The position numbers were made by a program, and so were the translations under genes. The notes beneath the pieces were generated by a model, which saw only the letters and a list, made by a program, of their open reading frames with translations, ran no database searches and had not been told where the DNA came from. This document shows, piece after piece, positions 1 to 7,633 of a DNA stretch of 64,000 nucleotides. The DNA comes from Bacillota bacterium (lineage in GTDB: Bacteria > Bacillota > Clostridia > Lachnospirales > Lachnospiraceae): contig JAEZKU010000056.1 of assembly GCA_023436065.1 (NCBI GenBank), positions 1 to 64,000 of the forward strand, written 5' to 3'. How positions within the stretch are numbered: the first letter of the stretch is position 1; every line of letters begins with the position of its first letter.

Positions 1-120
1 CTGGGAAAGTTGTTTACAAAGTGGGATTATGAATTATAAATCGGGAAATTCGTTTACAAAAATGGAATCTCTTTTACAAAACGGGACTTTCGGCTTTCAA
101 ACGGGAAACTCGCGCTTCAA
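1..120. repeat. Six tandem 20-base repeats, probable insertion-sequence end
   Basis: Six units of exactly 20 bases fill the first 120 bases in register (1-20, 21-40, 41-60, 61-80, 81-100, 101-120). Each has GGGA or GGAA near its third base and ends in TTTACAAA or a decayed form such as CTTCAA. The units drift from the consensus toward the right. I infer that this is the multiple-repeat end of an IS21-like element whose transposase lies left of the window; such arrays are known at IS21-family ends. An operator array is the alternative. Confidence 0.55.
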
Positions 121-160
121 TTCACCAATGATATAACCATTAATGATATAAGGTTATTAA

Positions 161-227
161 AAGTCAATAATAATTTATCGAAAAACGATAAATTATTATT
201 GACTTTCATTTTTTTGTGTGTTATATT
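161..227 (+). promoter_or_regulatory. Promoter with a perfect 20-bp inverted repeat over the -35
   Basis: A perfect 20-base inverted repeat (161-180 and 186-205) with a 5-base AAAAA loop ends inside a sigma-A promoter: -35 TTGACT at 199-204, 17-base spacer, -10 TATATT at 222-227. Transcription would start near 234, just before the DUF2975 gene. The arm overlaps the -35, so a bound repressor would block RNA polymerase. The XRE protein encoded at 733-942 is the obvious candidate, but this is inference. Confidence 0.6.
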
Positions 228-270
228 GATAACGAAAAATGCAGAGAAAGGTGCAGGAGGAAAATATGAT

Positions 271-720
271 ATGAGTAAGAATCCATTGGTATGGTTTACA
301 AAGGTTTTATTGGATTTTATGTTTTACAGTGGAATTGTCGTTTGTATTACTGTACCCTTCAGCTTCAGATTTGTCGGCAGATATTACAGGATATTTGACC
401 GCTTTTACATTCCGTTTTGCGTGATTTTTATCTTTGCCGGTATATTTGCACTGGTTATACTCTGGGAGCTGCGATGGATGTTTCAGACAGTGATGAAGGG
501 AGACCCTTTTGTAAGAGAAAATGTCAGATCACTCAAGAGAATGGGTGTATGTGCATTTGCTATTTCCGTAGCTATGGCGGCAAGATTATTTTTTGTGATA
601 ACTCCGGCAGCATTGGTACTGATAGCGGTATTTGCCATTGCCGGGCTATTCTCCCTGGTGCTTTCCCAGGTATTTGATCAGGCTGTAACTTATAAACAAG
701 AGAATGATCTTACGATATAG
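271..720 (+). CDS. DUF2975 family membrane protein
   Basis: A 149-residue protein with about four hydrophobic segments (roughly residues 10-32, 46-66, 92-110 and 113-133) and the loop GDPFVRENVRSLKRMG before the third segment, which is the signature of the DUF2975 family. The function of the family is unknown. It is almost always paired with a small XRE regulator, as here (733-942, 12 bases downstream). The reading frame is open upstream to 199, but the ATG at 271 is preferred because AGGAGG lies at 255-260 and the upstream ATG sits inside the promoter. It is the first gene of a likely three-gene unit. Confidence 0.85.
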   Translation: MSKNPLVWFTKVLLDFMFYSGIVVCITVPFSFRFVGRYYRIFDRFYIPFCVIFIFAGIFALVILWELRWMFQTVMKGDPFVRENVRSLKRMGVCAFAISVAMAARLFFVITPAALVLIAVFAIAGLFSLVLSQVFDQAVTYKQENDLTI

Positions 721-732
721 GAGGTGCCGTAA

Positions 733-942
733 ATGATTGTTGTTAATCTGGATGTCGTTATGGCACAAAGAAAAATCGGCCTGACAGAATTGGCAGAACA
801 GGTGGATATTACGATGGCTAATCTGTCAATTTTAAAGAACAATAAAGCAAAAGCAATCCGCTTCAGTACCTTGGAGGCAATCTGTAAGGCTTTGAACTGC
901 CAGCCGGGAGAAATATTGCAGTTTGTGGAGGATGACGACTAA
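733..942 (+). CDS. Small XRE-family transcriptional regulator (YozG-like)
   Basis: A 69-residue protein that is almost entirely one helix-turn-helix domain: LTELAEQVDITMANLSILKN is the HTH core, followed by FSTLEAICKALNCQPGEIL, the typical end of the Cro/C1-type fold. It is the usual partner of DUF2975 proteins. The start at 733 has GGAGGT about seven bases upstream. It probably regulates its own operon, and the inverted repeat at 161-205 is a possible binding site (inference). It acts in the cytoplasm as a DNA-binding protein. Confidence 0.9.
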   Translation: MIVVNLDVVMAQRKIGLTELAEQVDITMANLSILKNNKAKAIRFSTLEAICKALNCQPGEILQFVEDDD

Positions 943-1018
943 GAAGAGGAATGGAAAAGGCTTAACGATAGACGAAATGAAGAACAAGAAATAAAAGTTA
1001 AAGGAGGATTTAATAGTT

Positions 1019-2647
1019 ATGGAACAATTGAATAATGCTCTTCCTCCTATCGAGGAAGAGAACAAAGAGGCAGCAGCGAGCATACCGAGAAGTATGGAAT
1101 CACCCCTGCTTGGTGAAGTGCGCCAAAAATTCGAAATTACCGGATTAATCAGCCTGATATTCGGACTTCTATTTACTCTCAGTTTTTATAAAGCAGGATT
1201 TGGTTTGAATGCATTTTTCTTTACCGGAGTGATGGTAATCCTGCTTATCGTAGTAATGAATCATTTTGCCATTCCGATGAAAGGATCAACTTATTTGTAT
1301 TACGGTGCTTCCCTGCTACTGGGATTATCTTCGGCAATTACCTCGAATGATAGTATACAGGTCATGAATACGATCGGGACAATCTTATTACTGAACTTAT
1401 CCATCCTTCATCAGCTGCATGAGGATGGTAAGTGGGAGTTTGCACAGCATTTCGGTAAAATGACAGGGATGCTGTTCCACGGAATTGCTGCTGTTCCATA
1501 TCCTTTTGTAGACAGTGTTCGATATATGAAAAGAACGAAGTTTTTTAAGAATGACAGGTTGAGAAATATATTTCTTGGCATTGTGATCTCTATTCCGATC
1601 CTCTGGCTGGTAATTGCACTGTTGGCCGATGCCGACATGCTGTTTTCTGATATTACCTCCAGAATATTTGAGAAATTCGTATCACCTGAGCTCTTTGCGA
1701 TAACCTTCATGGTTCTGTTTGGATTTTTCTCCTGCTACTGCATCCTATGCGGTGCGGCTGCCCAGACAGGGCTGAGGGAGAAAACCCCGTTTAAAAAGGG
1801 GAGTGCGGTGACTGCCGAAACAGTAATGTTATTGATCTGCGTGGTATATGCCGTGTTCTGTGGATTCCAGATAGTGTATTTATTTGCAGGAGGCTTCTTC
1901 GCCCTGCCGGAGGGAATTACTTTTTCGGAATATGCCAGGGGTGGTTTCTTCCAGCTACTTGCAGTTACGATGATCAATGTACTATTAATGGTACTATGTA
2001 CTACCTTTTTTAATGAAAGCAAATTGCTGCGCATTCTTCTGACCTTGATGACAGCCTGTACTTATATCATGATTTTCTCAGCCGCTTACAGGATGGTACT
2101 GTATGTGGATGCGTACCGCTTGACCTTCCTGAGGGTATTGGTTCTGTTGGCATTGCTTATCATCGCATTTGTTTTGGCGGGTGTAATTGTGTCAGTATAT
2201 AAGAAGAATTTTCCGCTCTTTCGATATAGTGTAGCTGTTATTACAATCTGTTATCTTGGCTTCTCACTGGCCCGGCCGGATTATTGGATTGCTACCTATT
2301 TCCTTCAGCAAAAGGAGGTAATGGAAGTGGAGGATGCGGAATTTCTTACACAGGAGCTTTCACTGGATGCAGCACCGGTGGTCATTCCTTTGCTTCAGGA
2401 TGGTAGCAGATGGGGAGATGTTTCAATAATGAAGCACGAAGACAACAGTATATATGTGCCTGATATGGAAACAGATACCCGCGTAATTCAGGGTGATTGG
2501 AGCATATTGGATTATTACAGCATTACTTACTATCTGAAGATTCAGAGCGTGAACCGACACAGAGAAATAAGAGATTATAACGTATCAAATACAAAGGCAC
2601 TGCAATGGATGGAGCAAAATCCAATCCGTTACTATAGGAATGAATAA
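1019..2647 (+). CDS. DUF4173 family multi-pass membrane protein
   Basis: A 542-residue protein with a charged N-terminus (residues 1-30), a block of about ten membrane segments to roughly residue 420, and a soluble C-terminal part of about 120 residues. The pattern, with REIRDYNVSN near the C-terminus, fits the DUF4173/DUF4153 group of unknown function. GGAGG stands 12 bases before the ATG. It follows the XRE gene by 76 bases with no terminator between them, so it is probably co-transcribed. A related membrane protein, of the DUF4153 type, is encoded at 44295-46109. Confidence 0.7.
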   Translation: MEQLNNALPPIEEENKEAAASIPRSMESPLLGEVRQKFEITGLISLIFGLLFTLSFYKAGFGLNAFFFTGVMVILLIVVMNHFAIPMKGSTYLYYGASLLLGLSSAITSNDSIQVMNTIGTILLLNLSILHQLHEDGKWEFAQHFGKMTGMLFHGIAAVPYPFVDSVRYMKRTKFFKNDRLRNIFLGIVISIPILWLVIALLADADMLFSDITSRIFEKFVSPELFAITFMVLFGFFSCYCILCGAAAQTGLREKTPFKKGSAVTAETVMLLICVVYAVFCGFQIVYLFAGGFFALPEGITFSEYARGGFFQLLAVTMINVLLMVLCTTFFNESKLLRILLTLMTACTYIMIFSAAYRMVLYVDAYRLTFLRVLVLLALLIIAFVLAGVIVSVYKKNFPLFRYSVAVITICYLGFSLARPDYWIATYFLQQKEVMEVEDAEFLTQELSLDAAPVVIPLLQDGSRWGDVSIMKHEDNSIYVPDMETDTRVIQGDWSILDYYSITYYLKIQSVNRHREIRDYNVSNTKALQWMEQNPIRYYRNE

Positions 2648-2658
2648 CCACCCAAAAT

Positions 2659-2708
2659 CAATAGCAGACAGGTGAGCCGTGAAATTCCGGAATACCTGCC
2701 TGCTATTG
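2659..2708 (+). terminator. Hairpin after the DUF4173 gene
   Basis: Arms 2659-2673 and 2694-2708 pair at 14 of 15 positions and begin 11 bases after the stop codon. No T-run follows, so this may be a weak terminator or an mRNA 3' end stabiliser. Confidence 0.5.
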
Positions 2709-2749
2709 CCGTAACTTAATAATTATTTAAGATTCATTTTTAACAATCT

Positions 2750-2907
2750 ATGGTATAATATCGGCAGATATTATACCAGTGCCGAACGAAGTGAGTGCAC
2801 ATCCTGGCACGGAGTGCCATACCATGGACGCTTGCGGACATGGTATAATATCGGCAGATATTATACCAGTGCCGAAGGTCGTGAGTGCACATCCTGGCAC
2901 GGAGTGC
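2750..2907. repeat. Two 68-bp direct repeats, each with a 12-bp palindrome
   Basis: Copies at 2750-2817 and 2840-2907 differ at only three or so bases and start 90 bases apart. Each begins with a perfect 12-base inverted repeat (TGGTATAATATC, loop GGCA, GATATTATACCA) and continues with GTGCC, GTGCAC, GGCAC and GTGC blocks that can pair with one another. This looks like a REP- or BIME-type intergenic repeat. The frame of the downstream glycosyltransferase happens to be open through it. Together with the hairpin at 2659 it accounts for the stretch from 2648 to 2961. Confidence 0.85.
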
Positions 2908-2961
2908 AATAAAAAGCTTAGATGCACTGTAAGGATAAGTGAACCTAGAAAGGAATATAGA

Positions 2962-3927
2962 ATGGAACAAGAGACGCCGAAGCCGATCGATGAGATCAGT
3001 TCTTCTCTTAATTACACAATAGATGTTATCATACCGATTTACCATGCAGATGACAAGCTGGATCGGCTGCTTTCTATGCTGTATTGTCAGACGATACAAC
3101 CGAATCATGTATATCTTCTTCATACCATAGAGTATGAGGGACAGGGACTGACACTTCCGACCATCGAGGGAAGCAATATTACTGTCCATCCTGTGAACAA
3201 GGTGGACTTTGACCATGGTGGCACCAGAAAATACGGAGCTTCCTTGTCCAATGCTGACCTTCTGATGTTTATGACTCAGGATGCGGTTCCTGCTGATGAG
3301 CATTTGATTGAAAAGCTGTTGGGAGCCTTTTCTGATCCCTGGGTTTCTGCTGCTTATGCCAGACAGCTACCGGATGAAAAAGCGGGTTTAGTGGAAAGGT
3401 ATACAAGGAAGTTCAATTATCCGAAGCACAGCCGGATCAAATCCCTTGAGGATTTAGGGGAGCTTGGTATCAAAACCTTCTTCTGCTCCAATGTTTGCGC
3501 GATGTATCGTAATGGAGTTTATCAGAAGCTTGGTGGTTTTGTCGAGAAAACCATTTTTAATGAAGATATGCTTATGGCGGCAGCAATGATACGTGCGGAT
3601 TACCGCATTGCTTATGTTGCGGAAGCCAAGGTGGTTCATTCCCATAAATATACCTATCGCCAGCAATTCACCCGTAACTTTGACTTAGGAGTATCACACA
3701 GACAGTATCGTGAAGTCTTCACAGGAGTGAAATCAGAATCCGAGGGGATCAGACTGGTGAAGAATACCATGAACTATCTGTGTGAGAAGAAGAAATATTA
3801 TCTGATACCTGACCTGATCATCAGCAGCGGCTTCAAGTTCCTAGGGTATCAATGTGGCAAACGCTATGAACTATTTCCGGTCTGGTTGCTGAAGAAGTTC
3901 AGCATGAACCGATCTTACTGGAAATAG
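2962..3927 (+). CDS. Family 2 glycosyltransferase, rhamnosyltransferase-like
   Basis: A 321-residue GT-A fold enzyme expected to move a sugar from a nucleotide donor to a growing polysaccharide at the inner face of the membrane. VIIPIY near residue 20 opens the nucleotide-binding fold; HGGTRKYGASLS and MTQDAVPAD hold the metal/donor site typical of rhamnosyltransferases; NEDMLMAAAMIRADYRIAYV is the acceptor-side motif. The frame is open back to 2779, but that part lies in the intergenic repeat; the ATG at 2962 follows AAAGGA and starts where family homology would start. It forms a pair with the next glycosyltransferase 44 bases downstream. The exact sugar cannot be told. Confidence 0.85.
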   Translation: MEQETPKPIDEISSSLNYTIDVIIPIYHADDKLDRLLSMLYCQTIQPNHVYLLHTIEYEGQGLTLPTIEGSNITVHPVNKVDFDHGGTRKYGASLSNADLLMFMTQDAVPADEHLIEKLLGAFSDPWVSAAYARQLPDEKAGLVERYTRKFNYPKHSRIKSLEDLGELGIKTFFCSNVCAMYRNGVYQKLGGFVEKTIFNEDMLMAAAMIRADYRIAYVAEAKVVHSHKYTYRQQFTRNFDLGVSHRQYREVFTGVKSESEGIRLVKNTMNYLCEKKKYYLIPDLIISSGFKFLGYQCGKRYELFPVWLLKKFSMNRSYWK

Positions 3928-3971
3928 TCAGATGCTATCCTATTATAAATCATAATGGAGTGAAGAACAGC

Positions 3972-4901
3972 ATGAGTACAGTAGCAGTTGTGATGACAAC
4001 CTATAATGGAGAGAAATATGTTGAAGAGCAGATCAAATCCATTCTGTCTTCCTCCTATCAGGATTTTGCACTTTTTATCTTTGATGATGGATCAAAGGAT
4101 TCTACGATTTCCATATTGGAGCGTTATAAAGAGGATTATCCCGAAAAAATCAATATTGCTCGTAACAGTATGAATTATGGTGTGACAATGAACTTTATTC
4201 AAGCCCTGACTAAGATGACCGCTGATTATATTATGTTCAGTGATCAGGATGATGTTTGGCTCCCGAACAAAATAGGAGTAACCCTAAAACGGATGAAGCA
4301 CATGGAGGCACAGTTTTCTAAGGAGAAGCCGATTGCGGTATTTACCGATGCACGTGTCGTGGATCAGAATCTTTCGACGATCCATCCGTCCTTCTTTGGT
4401 TCGGGACACCTAGACCCAAGAAAGACCGATCTGGCACATCTTTTGATGGAGAATAAGCTGATTGGTTGTACAGTGATGGTGAATGCAGCACTTCGCAGGA
4501 AGCTGCAGGAAAACCGTCTGCCGCAGCATGCAAGATATCATGATTGGTGGGTTGCGCTGATAGCGGCGTCCTTCGGTAAAATTGGCTACGTGGAGGAAGG
4601 TACTCTGCTTTACCGTCAGCACGGTAATAATATGGTCGGAGATTCCGGTTTTTCATCCTATCTTAAAAACAGGTTATCGAATCTGCAAAAGCAGAAGAAA
4701 GCACTGGAGGCACTTTATAGACAGGCAGAAGATTTTTTAAGTATTTACTGCAGCCAGCTCAGTGAAGATAACCGGGAAATTCTCAGGCGTTTTTCTGCCC
4801 TGGAAGAGCTTGGATTTACGAAAAAAAGAATAGAAGCTGTTCGAAATGGTTTCCTAAAATCAGGTCTGGTACGCAATTTAGGATTACTTCTGATTCTATA
4901 A
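3972..4901 (+). CDS. Family 2 glycosyltransferase
   Basis: A 309-residue GT2 enzyme. VVMTTYNGEKYVEEQI at the N-terminus, FDDGSKDST (UDP/dTDP binding) and FSDQDDVW (the DXD-type metal site) are in the usual order; YHDWWVALIA near the middle is typical of rhamnosyl- or glucosyl-transferases for cell-wall polysaccharide. A GTG at 3960 is in frame, but GGAG at 3957-3960 is better placed to serve the ATG at 3972. With 2962-3927 it makes a small two-gene unit. No flippase or polymerase gene is nearby, so these may be accessory decorating enzymes. Confidence 0.85.
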   Translation: MSTVAVVMTTYNGEKYVEEQIKSILSSSYQDFALFIFDDGSKDSTISILERYKEDYPEKINIARNSMNYGVTMNFIQALTKMTADYIMFSDQDDVWLPNKIGVTLKRMKHMEAQFSKEKPIAVFTDARVVDQNLSTIHPSFFGSGHLDPRKTDLAHLLMENKLIGCTVMVNAALRRKLQENRLPQHARYHDWWVALIAASFGKIGYVEEGTLLYRQHGNNMVGDSGFSSYLKNRLSNLQKQKKALEALYRQAEDFLSIYCSQLSEDNREILRRFSALEELGFTKKRIEAVRNGFLKSGLVRNLGLLLIL

Positions 4902-4962
4902 AACCGATCAGTATGATCAAATGCACTGTTAGAAGTGAATGAAAACGTAAACATAAATTTGA

Positions 4963-5010
4963 ATTTTTATACACTCGCTTTAGTGATTTAAACCAATAAA
5001 AATTTTATGC
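4963..5010 (+). terminator. Hairpin after the glycosyltransferase pair
   Basis: AATTTTTAT (4963-4971) pairs with ATAAAAATT (4997-5005) around an inner CACT/AGTG helix and is followed by TTAT. It is weak but well placed to end the glycosyltransferase transcript. Confidence 0.4.
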
Positions 5011-5030
5011 AAATAGCACGCTTTCTGTAC

Positions 5031-5059
5031 TTGACAAACACATATGTAGTTGATACAAT
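5031..5059 (+). promoter_or_regulatory. Sigma-A promoter of ilvN-ilvC
   Basis: TTGACA at 5031-5036 and TACAAT at 5054-5059 are separated by 17 bases. Transcription should start near 5066, giving a leader of about 125 bases before ilvN. Confidence 0.8.
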
Positions 5060-5099
5060 AACATACAACTTAATAATCTTACTTTTTATACAGCAACAG

Positions 5100-5140
5100 A
5101 AGCCCCATTACAGAGTGTCCTGTGGTAGTGGGCTTTTCTT
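5100..5140 (+). promoter_or_regulatory. Terminator-like hairpin in the ilvN leader (possible attenuator)
   Basis: AAGCCC (5100-5105) pairs with GGGCTT (5130-5135); the inner part ATTACAG/CTGTGGTAG adds weaker pairs, and TTTCTT follows. It lies between the promoter and ilvN, the usual place for an attenuator. The leader is too short for a T-box and no leader peptide rich in Ile, Leu or Val is visible, so the signal it senses is unknown. Confidence 0.5.
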
Positions 5141-5190
5141 ATAAGGTTTTGGACACGATAAATACGTTACATAACAGAGAGGTGCATGCT

Positions 5191-5694
5191 ATGAAAAGGA
5201 TGGTATTATCGATTCTGGTGGATAACACTGCCGGTGTATTGAGCCGTGTTGCAGGATTGTTCAGTAGAAGAGGATATAATATCGACAGTTTGACAGTTGG
5301 TGAGACTCAAGACCCGGCCATCTCCCGAATGACAATATTGGCGCATGGAGATGATCAAATTTTAGACCAGATCAGAAAGCAGTTGTTAAAGCTGGAGGAT
5401 GTGATTGAGATTAAGGAATTGGCACCCGGGGAATCTGTGACCAGAGAATTAATCTTGGTCAAGGTGGCTGCCAGTGAAAAGGATCGTCAGGCGATTATCT
5501 CGATAGCTGATATCTTTCGTGCCAAGATCGTAGATGTGGCATTGGAATCACTGATGATTGAGCTTACCGGTAATCAGAATAAGATCGATGCGTTCATCAA
5601 GCTGCTGGACCAATACACAATCAAGGAACTCGTAAGAACCGGTATCACAGGACTGGCAAGAGGCTCCGGTGATATCTCTGATTTTGATGATTAA
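5191..5694 (+). CDS. ilvN: Acetolactate synthase small (regulatory) subunit
   Basis: A 167-residue regulatory subunit of acetolactate synthase, the enzyme that opens valine, leucine and isoleucine synthesis. The N-terminal ACT domain (residues 1-75) shows GVLSRVAGLFSRRGYNID, the valine-binding region; residues 80-160 form the second ferredoxin-like domain ending in GITGLARGSGD. The length is normal for the IlvN/IlvH family. The frame extends to 5122 through the leader hairpin, but the ATG at 5191 with GAGAGGTG upstream matches the family start. The catalytic subunit IlvB is not next to it, so it must be encoded elsewhere. ilvC follows after 114 bases. Confidence 0.95.
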   Translation: MKRMVLSILVDNTAGVLSRVAGLFSRRGYNIDSLTVGETQDPAISRMTILAHGDDQILDQIRKQLLKLEDVIEIKELAPGESVTRELILVKVAASEKDRQAIISIADIFRAKIVDVALESLMIELTGNQNKIDAFIKLLDQYTIKELVRTGITGLARGSGDISDFDD

Positions 5695-5778
5695 TAAAAG
5701 AAGCGGAATAATTAAATGGCATAATGCTATTTATTAAGGGGATATTTCTCAAAAATAAAATAGGGGCATACCCAATAG

Positions 5779-6819
<1,041 letters not shown>

Positions 6820-6844
6820 TTGAATAAATAAGAGATGGCATATC

Positions 6845-6886
6845 AGCCGGTTGCTTTTGAAGATTTCAGAAGCAGCCGGTTTTTTT
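6845..6886 (+). terminator. Rho-independent terminator of ilvN-ilvC
   Basis: AGCCGGTTGCTTTTGA pairs with TCAGAAGCAGCCGGT and is followed by seven T. Confidence 0.9.
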
Positions 6887-6923
6887 ACGTCCTATTACAT
6901 AAATACGATTTAGGTATTCACTA

Positions 6924-6990
6924 TTGAAAATATTGGATGGAACTGGTATAATAAAACCAGAAAACTAAAATTAGTTTTCTGGTTTTATTA
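6924..6990 (+). promoter_or_regulatory. Promoter with a 20-bp palindromic operator for the galactoside operon
   Basis: -35 TTGAAA at 6924-6929, a 17-base spacer and a consensus -10 TATAAT at 6947-6952. A perfect 20-base inverted repeat (6949-6968 and 6971-6990, two-base centre) overlaps the -10 and the start site. This is where a repressor would block initiation, and the first gene downstream encodes a TetR-type protein, so autoregulation is likely. The repeat could also act as a hairpin in the 5' end of the mRNA. Confidence 0.75.
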
Positions 6991-7041
6991 CTTTGAGATT
7001 AAATTTGATCATACATTGACAGCATAAAGTGAGGGGAAAGA

Positions 7042-7596
7042 ATGGAATTGAAGGAAAAGATTATTGATGCCGTAATTGAATTATTTAATGAAAAGGGTTT
7101 GAAATTTACAATGGATGATGTGGCAAAGCGAATCGGCATCAGTAAAAGAACTATATATACGGTTGTGGAGGATAAGGAAGAGTTATTTATTGATACCGTG
7201 AACACGGTATTTGATTCAATCAAGCAAAGCGAGAAGGAAATTCTGGAGGAAGATCTGGATACGCTCATTAAGCTTAGAAAGCTTTTGATTATCTTGCCGG
7301 AGCGGTATAAAACGATGAACTTTAAGCAGTTTTACGCGATGAAGGAAAAATATCCAAGGATCTATAGTAAGATTGAAGACCGGCTGGAGACGGACTGGGA
7401 TGCTACCTTCAGGCTGATGGAGCAGGCAATGGAGGAGGGGAAGATCAGGAAAATCAATCTTTCGGTATTCAGGGCAGTATTCACGGGAACGATCGAATTC
7501 TATCTGAGCCGGCCGATACTGGCAGAAGAAGGAATGCCATATCAGGATGCATTGAATCAGATGCTTGACATCCTGTTTGAAGGTGTAAAAATGTAG
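7042..7596 (+). CDS. TetR/AcrR family transcriptional regulator
   Basis: A 184-residue regulator. Residues 5-50 form the TetR DNA-binding domain (FTMDDVAKRIGISKRTIYTV is the helix-turn-helix); the remaining part is the helical ligand-binding and dimerisation domain. It is the first gene of the operon with the GH2 enzyme, GPH symporter and GH36 enzyme, and sits behind the palindromic operator at 6949-6990. It probably represses the operon until a sugar or derivative binds, although TetR proteins are less usual than LacI or AraC types for this job. GAGGGGAAAG precedes the ATG. Confidence 0.9.
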   Translation: MELKEKIIDAVIELFNEKGLKFTMDDVAKRIGISKRTIYTVVEDKEELFIDTVNTVFDSIKQSEKEILEEDLDTLIKLRKLLIILPERYKTMNFKQFYAMKEKYPRIYSKIEDRLETDWDATFRLMEQAMEEGKIRKINLSVFRAVFTGTIEFYLSRPILAEEGMPYQDALNQMLDILFEGVKM

Positions 7597-7633
7597 CGAT
7601 TAATCGTGAATAAAACAAAGGAAAGGAGTAAGT

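Noticed and set aside
2779..2961. Upstream extension of the first glycosyltransferase through the 68-bp repeats
   Set aside because: The extension encodes repeat DNA, has no ribosome binding site and lies before the family N-terminus; ATG 2962 is better.
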